The translations under genes and the position numbers were made by a program. A stretch of DNA of 7,997 bases, taken from contig JAFLJV010000248.1 of the NCBI GenBank assembly GCA_022712845.1, forward strand, positions 1 through 7,997, in the 5' to 3' direction. Source of the DNA: Sulfurimonas sp. GTDB lineage: Bacteria > Campylobacterota > Campylobacteria > Campylobacterales > Sulfurimonadaceae. Below the pieces are notes generated by a model. That model was not told the DNA's origin, made no database searches, and saw nothing but the letters and a program-made list of their open reading frames with translations. This document shows positions 1 to 7,199 of the stretch, in pieces (position 1 is the first letter of the stretch; the number at the start of each line of letters is the position of its first letter).

Positions 1-58
1 TGTCAGATGGCTCATAAACTTCAAGCTTTAAATTATGAATAGATTCTAAATTTAACAT
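1..58 (-). CDS. 5' end of next operon gene, probably T2SS ATPase GspE (partial)
   Basis: An ATG at 58-56 overlaps the gspD stop codon (TAATG), and 19 codons stay open to the window edge, reading MLNLESIHNLKLEVYEPSD. A GAAGAG stretch (64-69) lies 5 bases upstream as a possible ribosome binding site. The TAATG junction is typical of translational coupling, so this is very likely a real gene start. That it is gspE is inferred: every other core T2SS component except the ATPase is present upstream, and gspE commonly follows gspD. The 19 residues contain no diagnostic motif; Walker boxes would lie beyond the window. Confidence 0.55.
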   Translation of the reverse strand, partial: MLNLESIHNLKLEVYEPSD

Positions 59-1917
59 TAAAACTCTTCTTCTGAAGTATCATCGATGAAATTTTTTTTT
101 ACTTTATTAGTTTTTATACCCTCTTTTTCTATTTTTTTAAATATTTCTACATTGTATTTTTCTTGAATATTTGCAAGATTTCCCAAGTCTTTTTGAAGTT
201 GAGAGAGTTTTTCACTTTTATTTATTATGTAAGGAGTTAGAATTACAATTAGAGTATCTTCTTCATTTGTTATATTGTTTGAAGAGAATAGTTTTCCTAA
301 AATAGGTATATCTCCTAAGATAGGAATTTTAGTTTCTGATTCGATATCATAACTTTTAACAAGTCCCCCAATAATGATATCTTCACCATGACGAAGAATC
401 GCTTGAGTTTTAATCTCTTGTTTTGAAGTAACTGGTTGACCAGATGCATTGTTTGAACCATCATCTGTTACATTTTCTAAAATTGCTTCAATATCCAGAG
501 TCACTTTATCAATTGAGGAAACACGAGGTTTTATTTTTAAAGTTAATCCAACCTCTTCTCTTTTAAAATTATTTGTAATCCCTGATACTGCGTTTGATGT
601 TGAACCGCTTAAGATAGAGATAGTTTTACCAACATAGATAGAAGATTCTTTGTTATTAACACATAAAATTGATGGATTAGATACTGATTTTGCAGCACCT
701 TTTGTTTGCAAAAAATCTATTGCAGCACCAAGAGCAAGACCTTTATTCCCTATAACTGAAGCACCAATAGCAGTACCAACTACACCTTGAACAGGAAGAA
801 ATGAGTTACCAGCAAAGTTACTAGCAAAAGAGTAAAGTCCTCCAGATGTTAAAGATGCTCCATCAAAACCATACTTAATACCTAAATTTTCACTATTGTT
901 TTTATTTATCTCTATAATTCTTGCTTGAACATAAACTTGATATTTTTCTTTATCAAGTGCATCAATAATTACTTTTATACCCTTAATAATACTTGGCTCA
1001 CCAACAGCTATAATTGCATTTATCTCTTCACTCATAGAAAGGTTTGGTTTAAGTGCTGGATCTGTAAAAGTTTGTTTTGAAATAATGTCATTTAGACTAG
1101 CAAGTACTGATTTAGCATCAGCATTTTTAAGAGCAAATATCTGAACACCCTTATTTATACCAGATTCAACATCAAGTTTTTGGATTAATTTTTCTATCTT
1201 TTTTACATTTTTCTCTATTCCAATTACTATAATTCCATTTATATTATCATCAAGTAAAATTTTCATTTTTTGGGATTCAATTTTTTCGTTAAATATAGAT
1301 TTAGAAATATCAACTATTTTTTTTAAAAGTTTTTTTGCATCTGTTTTTTCTATCGGGATTATTTTGATAGTAACTTGATGTTTATTGTCGATATCTTTTA
1401 TAATTTTTTTTATAGTTTCTATATTTTTTGGATAATCAGTTATAAGAATTGTATTTGTTTCTTTAATAGTCATGAGTTTTGCTGTTTTAGAGATAAGATA
1501 ACGAATTTTTGCAGCTATAACATCAACTTTTTCACTTTTGACTTTAATAGTTTGAGTAACCATCAAAGAACCATAAAGTCTTTTATCTTGTTTAACAACT
1601 CTTACATTGTGTTTTGCTGCTTCAGTTGAGCGAACTATCTCATATAAAGAGCCATTTCTTACTAAGGTAAAACCTTTTGATTCAAGAACAGATATTAAAA
1701 TGCCTATAAGCTCATCATCATATATTGGAGCATTACTAACAAAGTTTATAACCCCTGTAACCTTATGGTTTACTAAAATATTTTTATTGGTAGTTTTAGC
1801 AATAAGTTTAATAAAATCATTTATATCTAAGTCTGAAAAATTAACGTTTACCTGTTCTCTTGCATTTAAACTTATTAGCAAAGTGAGTGTTAATATTATA
1901 AATCTAATCAATTTCAT
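58..1917 (-). CDS. gspD: Type II secretion system secretin GspD
   Basis: Outer-membrane secretin that forms the multimeric channel through which folded substrates leave the periplasm. The 619-residue protein begins with a signal peptide (about 1-19, cut after SLNA) that has no lipobox cysteine. An N0 domain follows (about 22-95), then three KH-like ring domains, N1 (about 120-180), N2 (about 183-250) and N3 (about 256-325). The secretin barrel spans about 330-567 and carries family signatures: LGIKYGF (345-351), VSNPSILCVNNKESS (412-426), VGLTLKIKPRV (456-466), and a C-terminal block with GGLVKS (517-522), IPILGDIPILGKLF (531-544) and LIVILTPYII (556-565). A lysine-rich, probably helical tail ends in acidic DDTSEEEF; it sits where an S-domain binds pilotin in other systems, but resemblance is unproven. 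The start overlaps gspC by 14 bases and has AAGGA 8 bases upstream (1926-1930). Length is typical for GspD. Type IV pilus PilQ is excluded by the neighbouring gspC, L, M and K genes. Confidence 0.96.
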   Translation of the reverse strand: MKLIRFIILTLTLLISLNAREQVNVNFSDLDINDFIKLIAKTTNKNILVNHKVTGVINFVSNAPIYDDELIGILISVLESKGFTLVRNGSLYEIVRSTEAAKHNVRVVKQDKRLYGSLMVTQTIKVKSEKVDVIAAKIRYLISKTAKLMTIKETNTILITDYPKNIETIKKIIKDIDNKHQVTIKIIPIEKTDAKKLLKKIVDISKSIFNEKIESQKMKILLDDNINGIIVIGIEKNVKKIEKLIQKLDVESGINKGVQIFALKNADAKSVLASLNDIISKQTFTDPALKPNLSMSEEINAIIAVGEPSIIKGIKVIIDALDKEKYQVYVQARIIEINKNNSENLGIKYGFDGASLTSGGLYSFASNFAGNSFLPVQGVVGTAIGASVIGNKGLALGAAIDFLQTKGAAKSVSNPSILCVNNKESSIYVGKTISILSGSTSNAVSGITNNFKREEVGLTLKIKPRVSSIDKVTLDIEAILENVTDDGSNNASGQPVTSKQEIKTQAILRHGEDIIIGGLVKSYDIESETKIPILGDIPILGKLFSSNNITNEEDTLIVILTPYIINKSEKLSQLQKDLGNLANIQEKYNVEIFKKIEKEGIKTNKVKKNFIDDTSEEEF

Positions 1918-2716
1918 ATATCAATTCCTTTTCTTCATTATCTCTTAGTACTACTATTTGTAGAGTTTTTAATTTTGATAAGTTGCTGTATATACTAATC
2001 ACATCATTATATGATTTTAAAGTGATATTATTTGCTTTTATAATTATATCTCCCTTTTTAAGTCCAAGTGTTGCAAATTTTGAATTTTTTACAATGGAGT
2101 TTATCTTAAACCCCTTTATTTCATCGCCTTTTTTAACTTCACTTATAGATGTTTCTTCCCATATTTTCATAGGATTGGCAATATAGTTAGATATTTCAGA
2201 TCTTTGTATATTCATTGGTTTTGCTAATTTATTTTTTAAAGGTTTTTTCTTTATTTTTGTAATTATAGAACCTTTTTTAATCTTTTTAAGTTCTAAAATA
2301 TATTTTTTGGAATTTTTTATAAATGTTGCACTTTTTAGTGCAATAGATATTAATTTAAACCCTTGATAAAGTTCTCCAATGGCAATGATAGATGTTTTTT
2401 TACTACTTGCTCTCATAGCGATAATTACAAAACCTTTTGTTTTTGTACCGTATAGACCTTTTAAGACCATATTTGACATGCTTGTGTCTTGAATTTTAAC
2501 AGCATTGTATTCTTGTTGTATACCACTTTGTCTAACAAGCATATTTTTAAAATCAACTCTTTGATATGGTGGTTGATAACTATTTTTTGAGTTAAGCTCA
2601 ATCCCGTCACTTGGAAGATACCATAAAGCTACCAGAGATAAACCTTTTGCGATTACAAACATTATTAGAAGTTTGTTTGCAACATCAATAAGAAAAGGGT
2701 TAGAAATTTTTAACAT
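1904..2716 (-). CDS. gspC: Type II secretion system protein GspC (HR and PDZ domains)
   Basis: Inner-membrane protein that links the platform to the secretin. With the chosen start the protein has 270 residues: a short cytoplasmic end, one membrane helix (about 16-35, LLIMFVIAKGLSLVALWYLP), a periplasmic homology region (about 82-143, with a VLKGLYGT strand start and a GFVIIAM strand), a lysine-rich linker (about 144-170), and a C-terminal PDZ domain (about 194-270, with LGLKKGDIIIKANN). Family knowledge says the homology region binds the GspD N0 domain and the PDZ contributes to substrate recognition. An ATG at 2752 would give 282 residues but lacks a Shine-Dalgarno sequence; ATGs at 2731 and 2722 are also in frame. 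The 2716 ATG is preferred because GGGGA lies 8 bases before it. It overlaps gspN by 17 bases and gspD by 14. Low sequence conservation is normal for GspC; the architecture and position beside gspD carry the call. Confidence 0.88.
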   Translation of the reverse strand: MLKISNPFLIDVANKLLIMFVIAKGLSLVALWYLPSDGIELNSKNSYQPPYQRVDFKNMLVRQSGIQQEYNAVKIQDTSMSNMVLKGLYGTKTKGFVIIAMRASSKKTSIIAIGELYQGFKLISIALKSATFIKNSKKYILELKKIKKGSIITKIKKKPLKNKLAKPMNIQRSEISNYIANPMKIWEETSISEVKKGDEIKGFKINSIVKNSKFATLGLKKGDIIIKANNITLKSYNDVISIYSNLSKLKTLQIVVLRDNEEKELIYEID

Positions 2717-3233
2717 ATTCATATTCCCCATTCTCAGATTTTTTAAGTTCATTTAGAGTTTTTTTATATTTGTTTTTCATAGTGTTTGATGGAGTTAACT
2801 TGATATTTAAGCTTTTGTCCATAATATTATAAACACCATAAGCTTTACCAAATTCTCCAGTTGCATATATATGTGCATTTAATGGGCTTAAAATTGATAC
2901 AATAACATCAATATTATCTATCTTTATTGGTATAAAAGATTTTGCTATTGATGATAAAGTTATATCTTGTGCATGAAATTTATTGAAAACTAAAAATGCA
3001 GATAGATTTACTTTAGAGACTTCAGCACTCTCGATTGATTTAAAAAACACTTTTGCATTTCGAATCTCTAAATTTAAACCTTTGTCTTGCACTTCTTCCA
3101 TAGATATAATCACAGATGATGGTTTTAGTTTACTTTCTATGAAATAATATAAATTTACTTTAGGAATAAAATAAATAATGGATGTTATAAAGAACATAAG
3201 ATATGCAAAAAATATAAGTATTTTTTTTACCAT
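2700..3233 (-). CDS. gspN: GspN-like type II secretion protein
   Basis: A 177-residue membrane-anchored protein with one N-terminal hydrophobic helix (about 4-23) followed by a periplasmic region rich in beta strands. A block near 125-145 (TGEFGKAYGVYNIMDKSLNI, then KLTPS) resembles the closing part of GspN proteins, where a Gly-rich turn precedes amphipathic strands ending in a TP motif. The C-terminal 25 residues are charged (KNKYKKTLNELKKS). GspN is an accessory inner-membrane component found in only some T2SS, and its exact role is unsettled. This copy is shorter than typical GspN (about 250 residues). It overlaps gspM by 7 bases (ATGGTAA) and has a modest GGA ribosome binding site 6 bases upstream. 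Its place between gspM and gspC supports the call; similarity alone is weak, so a lineage-specific periplasmic T2SS protein is the alternative. Confidence 0.68.
   Translation of the reverse strand: MVKKILIFFAYLMFFITSIIYFIPKVNLYYFIESKLKPSSVIISMEEVQDKGLNLEIRNAKVFFKSIESAEVSKVNLSAFLVFNKFHAQDITLSSIAKSFIPIKIDNIDVIVSILSPLNAHIYATGEFGKAYGVYNIMDKSLNIKLTPSNTMKNKYKKTLNELKKSENGEYEYVKNF
2725..2729 (-). promoter_or_regulatory. Ribosome binding site deciding the gspC start
   Basis: GGGGA on the minus strand lies 8 bases before the ATG at 2716. It is only 2 bases from the ATG at 2722 and downstream of the starts at 2752 and 2731, so it favours the shortest of four in-frame starts. It sits inside the end of gspN. 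Confidence 0.6.
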
Positions 3234-3634
3234 TTTATTTCCATTTTAAAACTTGCTTTTTTATCATCTAGTCTTTTTATATCCAACTTATTAATTTGAT
3301 ATGTTGCATTTAAAATCTTACTCATTAAAAAATTAAGTGTAGCAAGGTTTATACTTTTTGAATTAATATGTAGTGATGATTTTTTAAAGCTATAATCTAA
3401 TTGTGCTGATTTTAAAGTTGGGCTTTTTAAAATACTGCGAAGTGATATTTTTATTTTTGATTTGTTTTTATATTGAGCCTTTAAAGCACTAAGTTCTGTA
3501 GATAATATTTTAGCTTCTTTGTAAGATTTTTTAAGCTCCTTAAGTTCATTTTTAGTACTTTGAAGTTTAAAAATTCCTATAATTAAAATAGTCATTATAA
3601 GTGCAGCAATGTATAGAGGATTTAGACGATTCAT
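3227..3634 (-). CDS. gspM: Type II secretion system protein GspM
   Basis: A 135-residue bitopic inner-membrane protein: a short cytoplasmic end, one membrane helix (about 8-23, YIAALIMTILIIGIFK), a charged predicted coiled coil (about 25-58, rich in Lys, Glu and Leu), and a small periplasmic alpha/beta domain (about 62-135) that fits the ferredoxin-like fold of GspM. In known systems GspM pairs with GspL and positions the ATPase and pseudopilus. The call rests on this architecture and on being directly after gspL, because GspM primary sequence is poorly conserved. It is slightly short for the family (about 150-170). The start shares ATGA with the gspL stop codon and has the strongest ribosome binding site in the window (GGAGGT, 3641-3646). 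Confidence 0.77.
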   Translation of the reverse strand: MNRLNPLYIAALIMTILIIGIFKLQSTKNELKELKKSYKEAKILSTELSALKAQYKNKSKIKISLRSILKSPTLKSAQLDYSFKKSSLHINSKSINLATLNFLMSKILNATYQINKLDIKRLDDKKASFKMEIKW

Positions 3635-4557
3635 AATCTTACCTCCAATTGCAAGATATCATCTTTATATGTAGAAGTAAACTTAACATTTTTAATGTTT
3701 AAATAAGAAGTTATATGTGTAAAATTTTTATTTTTAATGCCATTAAAATTTATAATAATTTTATTGTTTTTTATATTTAATAATGTCATTTTTTCATTTT
3801 GTTTTAAAGAAAGAGCAAGTATATGAGATAAACTTTCTCTGAGCTTCATCTGTTTTTTATGTGTGTTTCTATAGTTTTTTAAAATTATTTTATTTTGAAT
3901 CATAGTTGGCTTTAGTGAATATTTTGCATATAAATTATTTTTTTGTTCTATGATATCGTTTGTTTTTTGATGAGTGATATATAATTCACTAAATGTTAAA
4001 ACTATAAAGATTAATAATACTGCAAAAATTTTATAAAGATTTTTTGTATCTACTATGTGACTAAATTGTTGAAGTATAATTTTATGCTTAGAAAGAGTAA
4101 CCTGATTTAAGTCTAGCTCATCATTACCACCCCACATATTTGGTACTATAACAACTATCTCATCTTTGACATATATGCTTTCGTTTTCATTTATTTTTAT
4201 AGCTTTTGGAAGGTATGAAAGCTCACTTTGTGCAAAGTGAATACTTGCAATACTTGAAATAGATATATTTTGTTTATTTAGAGTATCTAGTATCTTTTTA
4301 TCTTCATATGCAAAAACTAAAAATTCAGAGTTTGTATTGCCTTTATAAACACTATAGTTATATTTTCCTTCGGGAAGTATATCTTCAAAAATAGAAGGAA
4401 GTAATTTTTTAACTTCTCCAACACGTTTTACAAACAAAGTTATTTTCTTTACCCAATAGAGTGATGGCGAAAGAATTATATCTACTGCTCCACTCACTTC
4501 TGTAGGCTCAGAATTTGGATCTAAAAATAGTATTTTAGTTTTTTTTTTAAATATCAT
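3631..4557 (-). CDS. gspL: Type II secretion system protein GspL
   Basis: Bitopic inner-membrane platform protein; in the family its cytoplasmic actin-like part binds the ATPase GspE and its periplasmic part binds GspM. With the chosen ATG the protein has 308 residues: a cytoplasmic region (about 1-173), one membrane helix (about 174-194, LYKIFAVLLIFIVLTFSELYI), a charged helix (about 195-245) and a small periplasmic alpha/beta domain (about 250-308). It is shorter than classical GspL (about 380-400), mostly because the cytoplasmic domain is reduced. A longer form starting with TTG at 4599 is open but has no ribosome binding site and would overlap gspK by 53 bases. The ATG at 4557 overlaps gspK by 11 bases and has AAAGGA 13 bases upstream (4571-4576), which is rather far, so coupling to gspK termination probably helps. 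A run of ten A residues begins within codon 3. Identification rests on topology and on lying between gspK and gspM. Confidence 0.78.
   Translation of the reverse strand: MIFKKKTKILFLDPNSEPTEVSGAVDIILSPSLYWVKKITLFVKRVGEVKKLLPSIFEDILPEGKYNYSVYKGNTNSEFLVFAYEDKKILDTLNKQNISISSIASIHFAQSELSYLPKAIKINENESIYVKDEIVVIVPNMWGGNDELDLNQVTLSKHKIILQQFSHIVDTKNLYKIFAVLLIFIVLTFSELYITHQKTNDIIEQKNNLYAKYSLKPTMIQNKIILKNYRNTHKKQMKLRESLSHILALSLKQNEKMTLLNIKNNKIIINFNGIKNKNFTHITSYLNIKNVKFTSTYKDDILQLEVRL
3641..3646 (-). promoter_or_regulatory. Strong ribosome binding site of gspM
   Basis: GGAGGT lies 6 bases before the gspM ATG, inside the last codons of gspL. It is the best Shine-Dalgarno match in this operon and supports separate, efficient initiation at gspM in addition to coupling through the ATGA overlap. 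Confidence 0.75.
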
Positions 4558-5458
4558 AACTAAAATTAGATCCTTTCTTATTTTGTATATTATACTCAAA
4601 TCTAATTATTGCTATTTCAGAGTTTTGTTTTAGCCTTATTTTTATATCTATATATGGTTCAAAATAACTAATTTTAAATTTTGAAATAGCATCTTCTTCA
4701 TCTTTAGATAATGAAAGTGATTCTAAGTTTGTATAATTGCCAGCACTTTGACTAAGTTGTTTAGCTCTTTGTTTATCTACATCAAGTATTAATTCCCAAA
4801 TCTCAGGTGTGGCATAGTTAACATCTATAGCATTATTTTTGTTACTGCTAATATAAAATAAATTCTCAAAATTTATATTTTTTAAAGAGTTGTCATAATA
4901 TGTTTGAGTGTAAAAATCGTTTAATTCTTCTAAGTGTCTCATGGAAGTTATATATTCTCTAAAGAGATAAGGTTTTTCATTGAAAATATTAGAGTAGTAT
5001 GATGCATCTTCTTTTATTCCACTCATAGAATCAAGCAGTATATCAACATAAACATCATTAACTAGATAACGTCCAATATACTTTTGCAATGCCTCAATTT
5101 TTTGCATATCGATTGTGTTGTTGCCATCATTTAAACTATTTGGATTAAATTTTGAGCGAGCGCTACTGAGTTGCATACTAAATGTTAAACCAGAACTCTC
5201 AAATTGTACAAAACTATTTTGTGATAAGTAAAGATGTAGATCTTCAGGAGAATTTTCATCTATAACAAAAGCTAGTTCTTGTGAATTTTGTAAAATTCTT
5301 AAAATATCGTTGATTATAGTAGTTGTTTGAAGCAGAGTATTTTCTTTTTTAACTTCACTTGATGCATTATTGATATATTTCATACCAATACCAAGGCTTA
5401 GTGTTATAGCAATTATAAAAAACATAGTAACTACAAGTGCAATAGCATCTCTTTTCAT
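4547..5458 (-). CDS. gspK: Type II secretion system minor pseudopilin GspK
   Basis: Large minor pseudopilin expected at the tip of the pseudopilus. The 303 residues start MKRDA then IALVVTMFFIIAITLSLGI, a prepilin-type leader and hydrophobic helix. Predicted cleavage is after Ala5, and there is no Glu at mature position 5, an absence that is typical of GspK. Further family marks are SSARSKFNPNSLND (about 98-111), matching the conserved D/S-x-x-x-R-F-N-x-N-x-L segment; a central helical domain with LLDSMSGI and YY then PYLFREYI; and AIDVNYATPEIWELI (about 210-224), matching the INVNTAP-like segment. Length fits GspK (about 300-350). It starts 2 bases after the gspF stop, with GGA 5 bases before the ATG, and its end overlaps gspL by 11 bases. 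The Ala at the cleavage site, where Gly is usual, is the main oddity. Confidence 0.88.
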   Translation of the reverse strand: MKRDAIALVVTMFFIIAITLSLGIGMKYINNASSEVKKENTLLQTTTIINDILRILQNSQELAFVIDENSPEDLHLYLSQNSFVQFESSGLTFSMQLSSARSKFNPNSLNDGNNTIDMQKIEALQKYIGRYLVNDVYVDILLDSMSGIKEDASYYSNIFNEKPYLFREYITSMRHLEELNDFYTQTYYDNSLKNINFENLFYISSNKNNAIDVNYATPEIWELILDVDKQRAKQLSQSAGNYTNLESLSLSKDEEDAISKFKISYFEPYIDIKIRLKQNSEIAIIRFEYNIQNKKGSNFSYDI

Positions 5459-5460
5459 AT

Positions 5461-6675
5461 TTATCCAATACTCATAGAAAATATTGGCAACAACATTGCA
5501 GCAACTATAAATCCTATAGCTCCACCAACAAGAAGTATAAGAGTTGGTCCAAGTAAAGTAAGAAGCATACTCATCTTGTCCCTATTTTCTTCAAAATATA
5601 ACTCTGAGATATTTGTTAATACACTCTCCACCTGCGAAGTATCTTCACCCAATGCAATAGTTTGTATAAAAGCATAATCTATTTTTGTATCTGAATTATT
5701 TAGAGCAGTTGATAGATGTTTTCCCTCTACAACTTTTTTTGAAGCATCTATAAAAAGTTCTTTTATAACTAAGTTATTTAAAATATTTGCACTTAAGTTT
5801 ATGGTTTGAACAAAGGTAACCCCTGAACGAACTAAAAGTGAGGCAATATATGAAAATCTAGCCAACTCACCTTTTTCTGCTATCTCCCCAAAGATTGGTA
5901 GTTTTAAGATAAGAGAGTGGATATAGTATTTAAATGAATAGCTTTTACTCATTAGTAAAGCGAAGATAGCCATAAAGCCAAATATTGATGCTAAGATGGT
6001 TAAAAAATTATTACTAAAAAAGTCACTTAAAGCTATAATAATTTGTGTTGGTTTTGGTAATTCTTGATCTAAATTTTCAAATATACTTGTAATTTGAGGT
6101 ACTACGAAAGCTAACATAAAAGATATCATAAAAAGTGAAACAACTATCATAAAAGTTGGGTAAGCAAAAGCACCCCTTATCTCTTTTGTGATTTTTTCCT
6201 GCTCTTTTAAAAATCTTGATAACTCCATAAGAACTTCATCAAGTATGCCACTGTCTTCACTCACTTTTATAGATTCTTTAAAAAACTTAGGTAAAATAAT
6301 TACACTCTGTGATTCTAAAGCTGTATAAAAGTTTTTACCCTCATCAAGATGAGTAGAGACTGTGTTTAAAAATAGTTTTATTTTTTTGTTATTTTCATAA
6401 TGTGTTTGTACTATTTTAAGTGCAGCAACTATGCTTATACCAGAACGAATATACATAGATAGTTCACGAGAAAGATTTGATAGCTCACGTGAGGATATTT
6501 TATATCTTTTAGTAAGGTTTATGTTTTCAAAAAAAGATGGTTTTTCCTCATTTATACTTTGGTAAATTATCTTGTTGGCTCTTAGCTTGTTTTTTGCTTC
6601 ATCAAGAGAGGTGGCTTCTATCTTATCGTTTAGTTTTTCTCCAGCAGAGTTAATTCCTTTGTATCTAAAAATCAA
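5461..6675 (-). CDS. gspF: Type II secretion system inner-membrane platform protein GspF
   Basis: Polytopic inner-membrane protein at the centre of the assembly platform, thought to transmit ATPase movement to pseudopilin assembly. The 404 residues show the usual layout: a cytoplasmic N-terminal segment (about 1-60), a first T2SSF helical domain (about 66-170), membrane helices at about 172-195 (after AYP, ending in VVPQ) and 222-243, a second T2SSF domain repeat (about 268-370) and a last membrane helix (about 370-398). The paired repeat signatures SEDSG (139-143) and ALGED (341-345) are present. Length is typical. The start codon is TTG, sharing TTGA with the preceding stop codon; AAGAGG (6683-6688) lies 7 bases upstream, and no ATG is available nearby. 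PilC of type IV pili is homologous, but the gene neighbours make this GspF. Confidence 0.96.
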   Translation of the reverse strand: MIFRYKGINSAGEKLNDKIEATSLDEAKNKLRANKIIYQSINEEKPSFFENINLTKRYKISSRELSNLSRELSMYIRSGISIVAALKIVQTHYENNKKIKLFLNTVSTHLDEGKNFYTALESQSVIILPKFFKESIKVSEDSGILDEVLMELSRFLKEQEKITKEIRGAFAYPTFMIVVSLFMISFMLAFVVPQITSIFENLDQELPKPTQIIIALSDFFSNNFLTILASIFGFMAIFALLMSKSYSFKYYIHSLILKLPIFGEIAEKGELARFSYIASLLVRSGVTFVQTINLSANILNNLVIKELFIDASKKVVEGKHLSTALNNSDTKIDYAFIQTIALGEDTSQVESVLTNISELYFEENRDKMSMLLTLLGPTLILLVGGAIGFIVAAMLLPIFSMSIG

Positions 6676-7196
6676 TGTTTTACCTCTTGGGCTAGTGTTC
6701 TTTTTGCATCTACAGCTTCATTAATTGAGTTATATACTGGTGTTTTATTTAGATAGGTAGAATAATCATAAACTCTTTGTTTGTACTCAACTAACACTTG
6801 ATCACCAACTCCTTTAGAATCTACTGAAAATGAAAAACAGATATTTTTTTCAATACCATCAGAATTAAAGTGTATCTTCTTTTGCATCTCTAAAGCACCT
6901 AAATTAAAATCATATCTATATACTACAACAGAATCGTCTAAAAAATTATCAAATGAGCTATTATTATCAAGTTTTTTATTATCAACATATATATCACAAC
7001 TAGAGCAGTTATCTAAACACAAGAGTTTAACACTTCTCTCATGTGGTATGCTTTGAAGAGATTCCTTTAAATTTAGTAGAGATATTTTAATATTTTGTTT
7101 TTTTAAATTATCAAAACTGTTTATCGCTAAAGTGTAAGTTACACCTATAACAATTATCACGATAATTAACTCAAGTAAAGAAAAGGCTCGTTTCAA
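6672..7196 (-). CDS. Minor pseudopilin, GspH/GspI/GspJ type
   Basis: A 174-residue protein with a prepilin-type N terminus: a four-residue leader MKRA, then FSLLELIIVIIVIGVTYTLA. The Phe at mature position 1 and Glu at position 5 are the expected marks for a type II pseudopilin, which prepilin peptidase would cleave and insert into the pseudopilus. The residue before the cut is Ala4 rather than Gly. The globular part (about 35-174) contains a cysteine cluster, Cys60-x3-Cys64-x2-Cys67, plus Cys120. The place directly after gspG is where gspH usually lies, but the globular domain is too divergent for me to choose among H, I and J, so no symbol is given. The start is TTG, 3 bases after the gspG stop, with no clear Shine-Dalgarno sequence (weak GAGTG 10 bases upstream), so translation probably depends on coupling. 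The last bases overlap gspF. Confidence 0.85.
   Translation of the reverse strand: MKRAFSLLELIIVIIVIGVTYTLAINSFDNLKKQNIKISLLNLKESLQSIPHERSVKLLCLDNCSSCDIYVDNKKLDNNSSFDNFLDDSVVVYRYDFNLGALEMQKKIHFNSDGIEKNICFSFSVDSKGVGDQVLVEYKQRVYDYSTYLNKTPVYNSINEAVDAKRTLAQEVKH
6683..6688 (-). promoter_or_regulatory. Ribosome binding site supporting the TTG start of gspF
   Basis: AAGAGG on the minus strand lies 7 bases before the TTG at 6675, and the next base extends it to AAGAGGT. This good match with ideal spacing, together with the TTGA overlap, makes the non-ATG start credible. Confidence 0.7.
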
Positions 7197-7199
7197 AAA

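Noticed and set aside
449..637. Plus-strand open frame of 62 codons
   Set aside because: It lies wholly inside gspD on the opposite strand, resembles no family, and its reading follows from gspD codon use.
1375..1948. Two plus-strand open frames (1375-1629 and 1607-1948)
   Set aside because: Both are antisense to the strongly supported gspD, with Phe/Ile-rich low-complexity translations typical of shadow frames in AT-rich DNA.
1983..2186. Plus-strand open frame of 67 codons
   Set aside because: It is antisense to the gspC PDZ region, which has clear protein-level conservation; no ribosome binding site or family signature.
4558..4599. Longer gspL beginning with TTG at 4599
   Set aside because: No ribosome binding site precedes it, it would overlap gspK by 53 bases, and the extra 14 residues show no family feature.
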